Shown piece by piece: positions 48,301 through 58,589 of a stretch of DNA of 64,000 nt (position 1 is its first letter; every line of letters begins with the position of its first letter). Origin of the DNA: Pomphorhynchus laevis. Taxonomy: Eukaryota > Acanthocephala > Palaeacanthocephala > Echinorhynchida > Pomphorhynchidae. The notes under the pieces were generated by a model, which made no database searches, had not been told where the DNA came from, and saw only the letters and a list, made by a program, of their open reading frames with translations. The position numbers and the translations under genes were made by a program. Location of the stretch: positions 87,951 through 151,950 of the forward strand of contig WNNJ02001682.1 in NCBI GenBank assembly GCA_012934845.2. The letters run 5' to 3'.

Positions 48301-48612
48301 TTTGCGCAGGCAGTTTGGAGCTGAGCAATTAAGACATGGTTTATTCGATCTCGCGCACCGACACCTCAAGCATTTGGCAACCACGCCATTGCACGAACAA
48401 CACTTTTGTATCAAAGAGGGGATGCCTCGTGGCATAACTGTTCGACGGCCGGAGCTTTCTTATTCTTTTATCTTGGGATGACTCTTGTATGGTTTATTGT
48501 GATTGTGTTTAAGCTTGTATGTTATGTATTGTATCGTTGTATGTATTGTATTGTATTTATGTATGTATATTAGATCTCTAATGTATGTTTAACTAGTTAT
48601 CAAACTTTTTTA
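45340..48612 (-). mobile_element. LINE C2: nearly intact LINE with restriction-like endonuclease
   Basis: The 5' end near 48612 carries the shared terminal motif, here split by about 22 extra bases. A short 5' UTR is followed by one long coding frame (48435-45490) and a 3' UTR with CCCATTTGGGGG near 45363. Only ~170 bases separate its 3' end from the 5' end of C1, in the same orientation. Confidence 0.8.
45490..48435 (-). pseudogene. LINE C2 polyprotein: Cys-rich N-terminus, RT, restriction-like endonuclease
   Basis: A single frame of 981 codons interrupted by one UGA at 47550-47548; the frame is the same on both sides. N-terminus: MPRGIPSLIQKCCSCNG, CLRCRCARSNKPCLNC (CXC-like). Linker: TRKTLERRILLWRGGK, KSGKISKASRLLKQ. 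The RT-proximal block SAAPSAVDSNGW follows the UGA. RT: PIGICEVVRRIVG, LLLLDARNAFNCVNRE, FTQGDPLAMAAYA, CWYADDGACVG. Endonuclease: KCPCGAGFDITHALSC, FVRHNIVIDE, ARADISCNGL, SFIDICILNS, HTSFYPIILSTTGGM. Either a recently killed copy or, less likely, one tolerating UGA readthrough. Starts at the ATG at 48435. Confidence 0.85.
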
Positions 48613-48649
48613 ATTTATTATTATAATGATAATTATAATAATTATAATA

Positions 48650-48810
48650 ATCCGTAAAGCTCGATCAGCTATAAATCGTCCTCAAAGGGATTTATGTTTA
48701 ATCAATGAAGAATAATTTAGTGACTTTTTGAATATTGAAACTGGTTTGGTGAGGTTTTTTCTTTAAAATTGTAAATTAAGGCCCATTTGCGGGAACCTAT
48801 ATTAATGTAA
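48650..48810 (+). mobile_element. LINE C 3' tail fragment
   Basis: AAGGCCCATTTGCGGGAACC at about 48778-48797 matches the 3' tails of C1 and C2, in the opposite orientation. No coding sequence is attached. Confidence 0.5.
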
Positions 48811-49380
48811 TAATACAATAATTTAAAAAAATAATGATAATTATAATAATATTAATATTATTTATATTAAATAAATTAGTTTATCTGACTGTGTTCTTTG
48901 TCAATTGCAAGCTTCAATTATTTATTGTGTAAACTTAATTTTACTTGAGATAGACGATAATAGATTTGACGATAATATGGTAAATAGACGATAATTTTAA
49001 TAGACGATAATAAATGTTCTATTCAAAAATATTGTCAATTCTGTTTGATTTTTTTAATCTGTTGACAAGGACCGTTTGGTCGAAAGCTCCAATAAAAACG
49101 ATTCAAACTGTATTTCGCAAGTCTATAATGAGTGATCGATACAACAATCTAATCATAGACTTGCACGCAACTACGTCTAATTAAAAAATATAGTTGACAT
49201 AAATATAAAATTAATTATACAATATTAATTATGTTGTATTAAATGTTTCCAAAATTGAAATTAGTTTCTTTTGGTGCGAATTCAATAATTAATTATCATT
49301 TCTAAAAAAATGATTTGATTTTCCCGAATTTTAGATTCCGAGAATGGTGGATGGTTTTTATATAAAATACGATAGTCATA
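48811..49380. other. 5' flank of DROSHA
   Basis: AT-rich. 48951-49013 has a few copies of an AGACGATAATA-like word. A pyrimidine-rich stretch ending TTTTAG at 49334 resembles a splice acceptor, 46 bases before the ATG; TATATAAAAT at 49359-49368 is TATA-like but close to the start codon. No upstream coding exon was recognised. Confidence 0.4.
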
Positions 49381-51627
49381 ATGGAAGAGTTTGAACAATT
49401 AATTGCTAATTTTAAAAATAAACAGTTATTTCACTGTTCACAAGCAAGTAAAGTATGTCGACTAGAAAATCAGCATCAACATGCATGTAATGTACTTAAT
49501 ATAAAAGATGGTGGCGATATTATGTTTAATTTACCGCATCACGATAATAGTGGTATATCCTGTCAGTGTGATAGCGAATTTCGTATCGGACCACATCATC
49601 GTCGCTTTTTATTTGAGAAATTGCCAGTTAAATGTGATCAGTTATTTAATCGATCTGGTCAATTAGAAACTGCATTGGGTGACAAGGGAATATTTGATCA
49701 TGCGGCCGATGGGGTTCGTCGTTCGGATGATGGCCTATTCTCCATTGAAAACTCGAATCGACAAGTATATTCCAATACAACAGACATGCCACAATTGTTG
49801 TCAACGTATCACTTAGAAATAAATCCACCTGCTAATTTTTTTGGAACTAAGCTACAAACAACAATTCAGTGGAAGCAACGTACCTACGTATTTGCTGGTT
49901 TATTATTCCTAACAAAACGTCAATTAAATAGTTCTTCAAAACATCTATACATAACAGTGTACAATAGTTTATACTCTTTACATCTTGTTGAGCAAAGCCA
50001 GCCCAGGATACAGATCAATCAAAATGAATCTAAAATCTTGCGTCTTTTAACAAAGTATTTTATTCAATGCTTATTAGAGTTATATGACTTTTACGAATTC
50101 ATTGAAAACAATTTATTTTCAACAGAGCAGGAAGTATTCGTAATTCCACAATTTTTGCATCAACAAGATGGTCATTCACTTGATATTTCCTCTATTTGTC
50201 GATGCCTCTTCGATCAGTTCAAACGTGTTAACGATTTTGTCCAAATTGGAGAAATAGTTTGCGCACCTGCTAAGCGACCATCCTGTTTTCGAGTAGATGG
50301 TTCGGAGCAAGAAACAATTATGCACATGGCTAAAAAATCAACAAAAAGAGAAAGTAGCGATAAAAATCAGAGCCGGAAAAATTCACTGACAGACAATTTT
50401 TGTAGTAGACGATCATTGCCTGTTTTTATTAACTTTTGCAATAATGACAACGACATTTACCACACTGGACTGTACTCTGATATTCTACAACTTTATCTGC
50501 TATGCCCGGCAGTAATTAATCATATTCTATACGATCATAGCCTATCCCATCTTGAGCAACGTATCAACTATAAATTTGTCAATCGCAATCTTTTACATGC
50601 CGCTCTAATGCATTCAAGCGGACTGGTTGTTGATTCAAACAACATGGATCAGATATATACCAGTTTAAATAATATTCGATCAAGTAATTTCAATCTTGCA
50701 AATTCACAATTTAATCCAAGCATTACTCTTCAGTATAGTGCATGTGAATTGAACTATGAAAGATTGGAGTTTTTAGGAGATGCTATTCTAGAATTTCTTA
50801 TTGTGCTTAGGTTAAGCACTCATTTTAATCATCTAAGTGAAGGACAGTTAAGTATTTACAGAGCTGAACTAGTTAGCAATAGATTCATTAGCTGGATAGC
50901 TCTAAATCGTTTACAATTACATATGTTCTTTCGTATATCACATATATACTCAGATCAAATATCGAAGATGCTTTCAAATTGCTTTGAGTCACTGCTGGCT
51001 GCAATGTTCATCGACAGTTGCGGACACGACTTGGATGTGATTGATAATCTTGTTTGCAGCTGTTTCTTTCCAAATACGCCATTACCACCATTGTCACAGT
51101 GTACACTTTTCAACCATGATGACTGTCCACTGTATGACCCTTTGTCTTATCCTGTTATTAGGGATATTGAAGTATTAGAAAGACAACTTGGGCTTACGAT
51201 ACGTAGTAAAGATTTGCTAGTTAAGGTATTCTGTAGAAACAATGGCATAGGTCGAAATATACTTACAAGAGGCAGCAATCAGCAGCTTGAATGGATTGGA
51301 GACAGTGTAATGAAATTTGTAGTTTCGCATTTACTGTTTTTACAATTTCCAAAATGCGACGAAGGCAAATTATCGGCGTTACGAGCTCGTCTGGTTAGCA
51401 AACATAGACAGTGCAAGCTATATAAAGAATTAGGACTTGAACCGTTTTTGCACAATGTACAGTCATATTGCTTCGATAAAAATTCAACTGCCTTGCGCAT
51501 ATCTCAAAATAAAATCAAAGAACGAGCCGATATATTAGAAGCACTGCTGGCCGTAATTTATATTGAATGTGGTATTAATCCAATATATATTATTTTGAAA
51601 GCAATTTGCAAAAATGAATATCTGTAA
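49381..51627 (+). CDS. DROSHA: Drosha-type ribonuclease III, compact form
   Basis: Nuclear RNase III that cuts primary microRNA hairpins, normally with DGCR8/Pasha. 748 codons; human DROSHA has 1374. Residues about 40-440 follow the Drosha central domain: CQCDSEF (61-67), HLEINPPANFF (144-154), YVFAGLLFLTKRQL, LLELYDFYEF, PAKRPSCFRVDG and a YHTGLYSDILQ block. RNase IIIa has NYERLEFLGDA (E463, D467) and SNCFESLLAAMF (E536), with Asn before Cys as in animal Drosha. RNase IIIb has QLEWIGDSVM (E637, D641) and RADILEALLAVIY (D717, E720). The spacer LSYPVIRDIEVLERQLG is Drosha-like, not Dicer-like. Absent: the N-terminal Pro- and Arg/Ser-rich regions and the C-terminal dsRNA-binding domain. An in-frame TAA at 49363 precedes the ATG, which has A at -3 and G at +4. 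A CTGTAAATG donor-like word overlaps the stop, so a further exon is possible. Confidence 0.93.
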   Translation: MEEFEQLIANFKNKQLFHCSQASKVCRLENQHQHACNVLNIKDGGDIMFNLPHHDNSGISCQCDSEFRIGPHHRRFLFEKLPVKCDQLFNRSGQLETALGDKGIFDHAADGVRRSDDGLFSIENSNRQVYSNTTDMPQLLSTYHLEINPPANFFGTKLQTTIQWKQRTYVFAGLLFLTKRQLNSSSKHLYITVYNSLYSLHLVEQSQPRIQINQNESKILRLLTKYFIQCLLELYDFYEFIENNLFSTEQEVFVIPQFLHQQDGHSLDISSICRCLFDQFKRVNDFVQIGEIVCAPAKRPSCFRVDGSEQETIMHMAKKSTKRESSDKNQSRKNSLTDNFCSRRSLPVFINFCNNDNDIYHTGLYSDILQLYLLCPAVINHILYDHSLSHLEQRINYKFVNRNLLHAALMHSSGLVVDSNNMDQIYTSLNNIRSSNFNLANSQFNPSITLQYSACELNYERLEFLGDAILEFLIVLRLSTHFNHLSEGQLSIYRAELVSNRFISWIALNRLQLHMFFRISHIYSDQISKMLSNCFESLLAAMFIDSCGHDLDVIDNLVCSCFFPNTPLPPLSQCTLFNHDDCPLYDPLSYPVIRDIEVLERQLGLTIRSKDLLVKVFCRNNGIGRNILTRGSNQQLEWIGDSVMKFVVSHLLFLQFPKCDEGKLSALRARLVSKHRQCKLYKELGLEPFLHNVQSYCFDKNSTALRISQNKIKERADILEALLAVIYIECGINPIYIILKAICKNEYL

Positions 51628-51909
51628 ATGGAAAGAGGGTATTTTTCATAACAAATTGTTAATGTGTATGAATCGTAATGTCCAAATGTACTTGAACTTT
51701 AATCCACTTTTACTATATATAGTACAGATTGGCAATCATTTTAGACACTTTTTAGCAGACAACATCATTAATGGTATGACCAACAAGTTAATTTGGTTTG
51801 CTGATCAAAAACAAATCAACCATTATGTTTAATTGCTCTATCATATAAAGTAAAAATATTGGGCGAGACAATTCATTTGTCTCAAATGATAATACCATTC
51901 CACGTGAAT

Positions 51910-52332
51910 TTTTTTAGTAATCATAAAAGCCCGACGCGAAAGAATGACGACTGCCGTTTCGTCATCACTATGACTCATCAATGCCAGTTCCCTCCCACTG
52001 CTGGATGCAAAGGAGGACTTGCAGACGGCAATCAACAAATGAATCAAGTGCATGATCTACTAGTACATCATAAAATATAATACAGTAAATAATGAAATTA
52101 TTTAAAGTAATAAATAATTACATTAAATTATTTATAAGTACTAGTACAAAATATGTACTTGATTCATTCATGCACTTGATTCATTACATCATGCACTTGA
52201 TTCATTCGTTGATTACCGTTTGCTAGTCCTCCTCTGCATCCAGCAGTGGGAGTGAACTGACACTGATGAGTCATAGTGATTACGAAAATGCATGGTAATT
52301 CTTTCGCGTCGGGCTTATATGATTACTAAAAA
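51910..52332. repeat. Inverted pair of short repeat S downstream of DROSHA
   Basis: Arms at 51910-52053 and 52192-52332 are reverse complements with few differences (AAGCCCGACGCGAAAGAA, CACTGCTGGATGCAAAGGAG on the left). The centre contains a TGCACTTGATTCATT word repeated about three times. It begins ~280 bases after the DROSHA stop. Confidence 0.85.
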
Positions 52333-52452
52333 ATAATTAATGTGATACTTCTTAATGTTAATTACATTTCATCTGGTACAGTGTGTGGTCCATCTGATCC
52401 ATCTGATCCATTATTGATAATGAATTCATAGAGCTGGATAAAAAATGGGAAA

Positions 52453-52550
52453 ATTTTATTTGATATTTCGCTAACATCTGTAGCATATTCTGAAATTTAC
52501 TGTAATTTACTGAAGATGCTAACAGAGGTTGGCGAAATATCAAATAAAAT
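52453..52550. repeat. Small foldback
   Basis: Arms ATTTTATTTGATATTTCGCT.. (52453-52486) and its near-complement (52516-52550), centre 29 bases. Contains TAACAGAGGTTGGCGAAATA, related to the foldback centre at 21741. Confidence 0.75.
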
Positions 52551-53183
52551 GTTCCTTCTTTTTTCGACCCAGCTCCAATAATTCTTAAATAAAAATATTT
52601 TTAAATAAAGATTGAATAAAGGATTGCTGATCTTGTTATTGGCACACACTAACGATCGATGATTTGATCGAATTGCAGTAGTATTTCTTGTCTCATTTAT
52701 GTAAAAAATGTTTTTATATTTTGTCCGTTGCTTGTTGATTTTATAGTTATTACAGGAAGAAAGAAGCAGAAAATATCCTTTATTTGATAAAAATTCTATA
52801 TTTCAATAACTCCTGCTATCATTATCAGGATTACATGAAATGTTTCACAATTTCCACCCGTGTTTTCAATATTTATACAAAAATACAAGCATTGATGTGC
52901 CCCGCATTTCTACATAAAAGAAAAAGAAAATACCGAGAAACAGAACAATCATACACTAAAATTTTACACACATTTTAAAAACTACAAAAAGAAAAAAAAA
53001 CAGAATCATAAATCAAAATAAAATTAAAATCATAAAATAAGTGACAAAAATACGAATTTAATAATAAAAATAATGTAAAAGTAGAGTAATAAATTATAAT
53101 TTAATCTTAACCAAAACAAAATAATAATACAATTAGAAAAAACAAACAAATTGAAAAATTAAAATAATTTAATACTGGAATAA
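52551..53183. other. No gene seen
   Basis: AT-rich. The last part may be the 3' UTR of PLE-2. The frame at 52784-52978 has no known motif. Confidence 0.4.
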
Positions 53184-54045
53184 TTAATTATAATTCAATT
53201 TGAGGTTGTTATCGGATTTATTATTAAGCATTAAATTAGGTTCTTTTTTAATAAAATACGCTTCTTGAATAATGCGAGATAACAAGTTAATTTCAAGTGA
53301 TAAAATAGATGCATTTTCAAAATCAACGGAATGATTAAAACTCACAAAATGCTGAGCAACAGAACTAGAAATGTTCCCTTTACGCACATTATAATTATGT
53401 TGTTTGATACGCTTAACCAAACCTTGACCGGTTTGACCAACATATACCTGATCACATTCTTTACAAGGTATTTTATAAACAATGGCATCTTTGTTAAAAT
53501 CTGATTTACGCTTAAAAATGTTGTGAAGTTTAGGTAATTTTCTGTTAAAAATGTGCACTTTGTTAATACAACTGTTTTTTATGTTATTGTTAATAAACTT
53601 TGAAAATACTGAATTCAACTTGTTACTAACAAAAGGTATTCCTATATGATGTATTCTTATTTTAGGACCAAAAACTTTATTTTTATGCGCTAAAGATTTA
53701 AATTTTGCTTTCTTAATAGCCCAAAGCGGAAAACCACATTTTAGTAAATTATGTGTGATAGCCTTTTCTCTTTTACAAATTAAGGGATAGTTAGAACAGA
53801 TAAGCCTGCAACGTAGGCAATGTGACATAGCAGCGGAAATAAGCCAATTAGTCGGAACGTTTGAGGTTCACGAAACAATATCTGGTCCTGTACCAAATTT
53901 TTGATAGACACATGTTTGAAGTATAGAAAAATTTACCCGCTTAACCAAGACATCGAGAAAAGGTATACCCACATTAGATTTCATGGAATAACCTAAATGA
54001 TTCCATGAATAATTCTGGCGTATAGATTAAATATTGAATTGCAGC
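53184..54045 (-). mobile_element. PLE-2: Penelope-like element, RT end plus GIY-YIG endonuclease
   Basis: The GIY-YIG part is one open frame of 214 codons (53828-53184): IVYKIPCKECDQ, VYVGQTGQGLVKRI, SVAQHFVSFNHSVDFE and EAYFIKKEPNLML, with the CxxC and His positions usual for PLE endonucleases. Upstream on -, to about 54045, is the end of the RT (VGIPFLDVLVKR, TCVYQKF). Canonical PLE order. 5'-truncated and broken overall. Confidence 0.85.
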
Positions 54046-54244
54046 ATGAACCAAATGCATCAAGTGAGGAATTTCCTCTGAGGAAATTCCTTTGATTATA
54101 TTCTAATAGAGATTATATTTTTTACTATCTATATAAAACATTTTCGCTTAAGATTTAAAATATATTTCGTTGTTTATATTATATTATAATAATATACTAA
54201 TATAAATAATATAAATGTTATATTATTTACTATCTAATACACAA

Positions 54245-54540
54245 ATATTTCAGCTTAAGATTTTAAATTTATATTTAATATTTTGTTGATTTATATATTT
54301 TACTATTTTCTGCTTGATGTTATCTTTATGGTAACCTAGTTTAAAATATGTATCTATTAAATTGTTTAAATGATTTTGAAGAAAGCCAATATCATTACAT
54401 ATTGTTGCAATTCTTAAAATTTCATTATTTAATGTATTATATTTTATATTATATGGTATGCATGAATGCTAATGCAAAAATATGTTTTTTGTAAATTCAA
54501 TTATGTCATCTTTACGATATAAATTAAAAGTAGCTTACCT
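54245..54540 (-). mobile_element. PLE-1 copy c: RT C-terminal fragment
   Basis: Repeats the sequence at 54640-54930 (ATTGTTGCAATTCTTAAAAT and neighbours) in the same orientation, making a partial tandem duplication of the PLE-1 end. Fragmentary. Confidence 0.75.
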
Positions 54541-54592
54541 GTCATCCTTACGATATAAGTATATAATACTTAATATATAATATTAAGTATAT

Positions 54593-55540
54593 TAATATAT
54601 AATATATAATACAAAGTATATTATTTATTATCCATCCTTAAAAATTTGCCACTTAAGAGTTTAAATTTATTCTTTATATTATTGTGTTGATTTATATATT
54701 TTACTATTTTCTGCTTGATGTTATTTTTATAGTAACCTAGTTTAAAATATGTATCTATTAAATTATTTAAATGATTTTGAAGAAAGCCAATATCATTACA
54801 TATTGTTGCAATTCTTAAAATTTCATTATTTAATGTATTATATTTTATATTATATGGTATGCATGAATGCTCATGCAAAAATATGTTTCTTGTAAATTTA
54901 AATATGTCATCTTTACGATATAAATTAATAGTAGTTTTAGTTAATGTTAATTTAATGTTCATATCTAGATATACACCTTATTTATCATTGATATTAGTTT
55001 TATAACGAATGAGGCTACCTGGATAAATTTGTTCGCTTATTGAATAAAAATTATTAGAATTAAATACACATATATCATCAATGTATCGAAACATATATTT
55101 CATATATTTATATTGTTTAGATTTAGTTTTTACACAGTTATGAACAAATTCATATTCTATAAAGCTTAAAAACAAGTCAGCTATAATTGGGCTACTATTA
55201 CCACCCATTGGAACACCTTTTACTTGTCTAAATATAGATGTCTCTACTTTTAAATAATTTTGATTTATTAAAATATTTAAGGATTCTAATAATTCAATTT
55301 TATCCATATATTTATATTTATTTGATGGTTTAATTTTTGTTAGATATGGGAATATCTTTTTCCGAATATAAGATTAATTAATTTTTCTAATGCATCCTTA
55401 ATATCTGCTAAATTTAGATTTGTATAAAGCGTAAAATTATTCTATTTGTGTGTTCTTAAAAAATTCTTTTTTGTGTTTTTTTTGTCTAAAAAATTCTTTA
55501 GACAAATATGTATATGTATATGCTTGGAAAATACAAACCT
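54593..55540 (-). mobile_element. PLE-1 copy b: RT fragment
   Basis: On - it encodes MDKIELLESLNIL, GVPMGGNSSPIIADLFLS, FRYIDDICVFN, then YRKDDIFKFTRN and FKLLSGKFLRMDNK. Closest relative of copy a (23396-24330). Broken; no endonuclease domain attached. Confidence 0.8.
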
Positions 55541-55689
55541 TCAAAAGTTGCAAATTAAGAAATTTTTCTAAGCCTTCTTAATAAATATCGGCTAAATCTA
55601 AATTTGTCTAAAGCGCACTAAAATCATACGAATTTATATTCTGAAAATTTATTCCTTTTGTGTGTTCTCAAAATTATTTTGTGGAAATA

Positions 55690-56118
55690 ATTATGCATGA
55701 AATAGCATTCATGCATACAATATAATATAAAATATAATACATTAAATAATGAAATTTTAAGAATTGCAACAATTTGTAACGATATTGGCTTTCTTCAAAA
55801 TCATTTAAATAATTTAATAGATACATATTTTAAACTAGGTTACTATAAAAATAACATCAAGCAGAAAATAGTAAAATATATAAATCAACACAATAATATA
55901 AAGAATAAATTTAAACTCTTAAGCGGCAAATTTTTATGGATGGATAATAAATAATATACTTTGTATTAGAATAAGATACTAGATAGTTTTATCAGAGGAA
56001 ATACATCATTGTATTAAATACATCATATGTATCTTATTAAAATAAGATACATATTTTAAACTAGGTTACCATAAAGATAACATCAAGCAGAAAATAGTAC
56101 AATATATAAATCAACGTT
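55690..56118 (+). mobile_element. PLE-1 copies d and e: short RT-end fragments
   Basis: 55690-56015 repeats the RT C-terminal end and the sequence just after it, as in copy a but ending at AGAGGAAATACATCATTGTA. 56035-56118 is a second, shorter repeat of the same end. They are opposite in orientation to copies b and c, so the cluster is partly palindromic. Confidence 0.75.
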
Positions 56119-56791
56119 TTGTGATTGAGAAATATGCAATGATTGAGTGCACAGATTGAGTAGAAGATCAGGCCTGTTTATGAATGTCTCATTTTCGAAA
56201 GAGCAACAACCTCCATCGATTCTTAAGCTCGTCTTGATATTTCGTGTTGTGGATTTATTGGAGTCGCTAGGAGCGAACTTTATTCAATACTTGCGTGTTT
56301 AACGTTTTCACTCCGTCCAACATTTCGAAATCTACTTTAGCCTCGTTCGAGTATCACGAGCAACGAAATTTTCGAAATACAGCGTGTTTTTATTAAATAC
56401 GTCGACTCAGATAACTTATCCGATTTGTTCCACTGATAAGGATTATAGCCTTACAATATTATTAATATACACTCTCTTGCATTGGTGGAACGGGCAAGCT
56501 GAATGCTGAGGTTGTCAAAACAATATCACACAAACTTGCCACAAGAGCTGCCAAATTCTAATGAGATAACGAGGGTCTTGGTAAGTATTGGACTACAGAT
56601 AGCACGATGCATCTCGATGTGCATCCGGGGTCCGCGTTCGGATCAGACAATTTAATAATTTTGTTTCTGTTTTCATCTTTATATCATTTTTATAATTTTT
56701 ACGAAAGAAATCTGTAACTGCTTCGTCAAATGTTGTCTAATAGCATTAGATAACATATTGGTTTTATCTATCCATTACATACAGAATTGGT
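56119..56791. other. No clear gene; possible LINE scrap
   Basis: A + strand stretch near 56480-56560 reads IGGTGKLNAEVVKTISHKLA, faintly like the GG..NAVLKQIS end of LINE C proteins. Too short to assign. A GTAAGT follows but no exon could be supported. Confidence 0.3.
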
Positions 56792-57645
56792 GTTCATAAT
56801 TAACATGAATATCTCAAATTAGTATTAACATGAAGTCAATCTTTAACTACGTTCTAATATGTTATCTAATAACATCAGATAATTATTATCTTGACATTGT
56901 CTAACATTACGATATTTACTCCTGTGAGTTTTATGTATTATAATTGTATTGTCTAATATTTATAGTATTCTTCTCGTGTTCATAATTAACATTAATATCT
57001 CAAATTAGTATTAACATGAAGTCAATCTTTAACTACGTTCTAATATGTTATCTAATAACATCAGATAATTATTATCTTGACATTGTCTAACATTACGATA
57101 TTTACTCCTGTGAGTTTTATGTATTATAATTGTATTGTCTAATATTTATAGTATTCTTCTCGTGTTCATAATTAACATTAATATCTCAAATTAGTATTAA
57201 CATGAAGTCAATCTTTAACTACGTTCTAATATGTTATCTAATAACATCAGATAATTATTATCTTGACATTGTCTAACATTACGATATTTACTCCTGTTAT
57301 AATTGTATTGTCTAATATTCTCTCGTGTTCATAATTAACATGAATACCTGAAATTAGTATTAACATGAAGTCAATTTTTAACTACGTTCTAATATGTTAT
57401 CTAATAACATCAGATAATTATTATCTTGACAATGTCTAATATTACGATATTTACTCCTGTGAGTATTTATGTATTATAAATGTATTGTCTAATATTCTCT
57501 CGTGTTCATAATTAACATGAATATCTCAAATTAGTATTAACATGAAGTCAATCTTTAACTACGTTCTAATATGTTATCTAATAACATCAGATAATTATTA
57601 TCTTGACATTGTCTAATATTACGATATTTACTCCTGTAAGTATTT
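56792..57645 (+). repeat. Satellite-like tandem array, five units of 163-186 bp
   Basis: Units start with GTTCATAATTAACAT at 56792, 56978, 57164, 57327 and 57504. Units are near-identical in TCAATCTTTAACTACGTTCT and ATAACATCAGATAATTATTA; length differences come from deletions near unit ends. No coding capacity. Confidence 0.95.
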
Positions 57646-58060
57646 ATCGTAACCATGTTATTTGCTTGTTACATTACGGCATTTTTAAAGAAAATATAAA
57701 TATTTTTTATTTTTAAAACGATAAGATTATAAAGTACATTGCCAAAGTCTAATATTTCTTATTGTTTGCAATACAAGTGTTGATTTGCCATAATAAATTC
57801 ATCCGTATAAATTCGATAAGCAGAAACTATTTATAAGAATATCTTATCACGCATTATTTCTAATCTGCGATTACAAGTACATCTTTAAATTAATTTAATT
57901 CGTATTTAACATTCTACAATAAAAACTGCGTTGATACAAGTACTTTGTAAAGTAAGAATATTGCCACATTTTTATTCCAAACATTTTTATTTTTGATTTG
58001 TATCAAGACAATTTACGCACATTTTTTATATACAACGAGATTTTAGATTGTAAATTATAC
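57646..58060. other. No gene seen
   Basis: AT-rich spacer after the satellite. No motif recognised. Confidence 0.4.
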
Positions 58061-58440
58061 GAGTACCATGAGGGCAACAACCGCTGTAATCGGCAATGCG
58101 TGTAGAAAGGCTTCAGACTCTGGTGAAGAAATGGCTAACAAGCGGGATTTGTCCCTCGTCGTTCGCAGTTCTTTGAAGACATTGAAACTTGCAGATCTTT
58201 CGTGGCTCCGTCCATTGTCTTTGAGTGTTTAGGTCCAACGAAACCGGAGACAACGGACAGTTCGACCATTGTCCAATCGCAATGGGGCGGATATACACCA
58301 TCGTACGTGTTCAGACTGCATATCTCTAGCGTTCGCCATATCAGATCATTTTGTCTGGTCAGAGATAAGCCGGATGCTGGAATGACTGTTTCGTTAGCAA
58401 TGTATAGTCCTACCGAGATTGATGGGTAGAGTTGCCTTTG
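58061..58440. other. Unrecognised GC-richer block
   Basis: Contains overlapping open frames on both strands (+ 58202-58429, - 58135-58449) with ordinary amino-acid composition, but I recognise no family. It adjoins LINE E2, so it may be the C-terminal end of that element on -, or a decayed host exon. Confidence 0.3.
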
Positions 58441-58589
58441 ACCAGTCATGTGCGGTTAACCTTCAATTCAAGATGCTTGATATTATAGAACGCAACTCGC
58501 CATCGTGATTATCCAACCGGTTGATCATCAAACAAGGCCGCATCGGAGTAGGTACGATATCTCAGGAATGGCGGGGCACCGACGTAGAA

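Noticed and set aside
49381-51627. Dicer instead of Drosha
   Set aside because: No helicase or PAZ features, and the central domain (PPANFF, LLELYDF, TGLYSD) and the spacer between the RNase III domains follow Drosha.
49381-51627. Processed (retro) copy of Drosha
   Set aside because: A retrocopy should keep its 3' end and show a poly(A) tract. This ORF lacks the 3' domain, has no visible poly(A) tail and has no internal stops over 748 codons.
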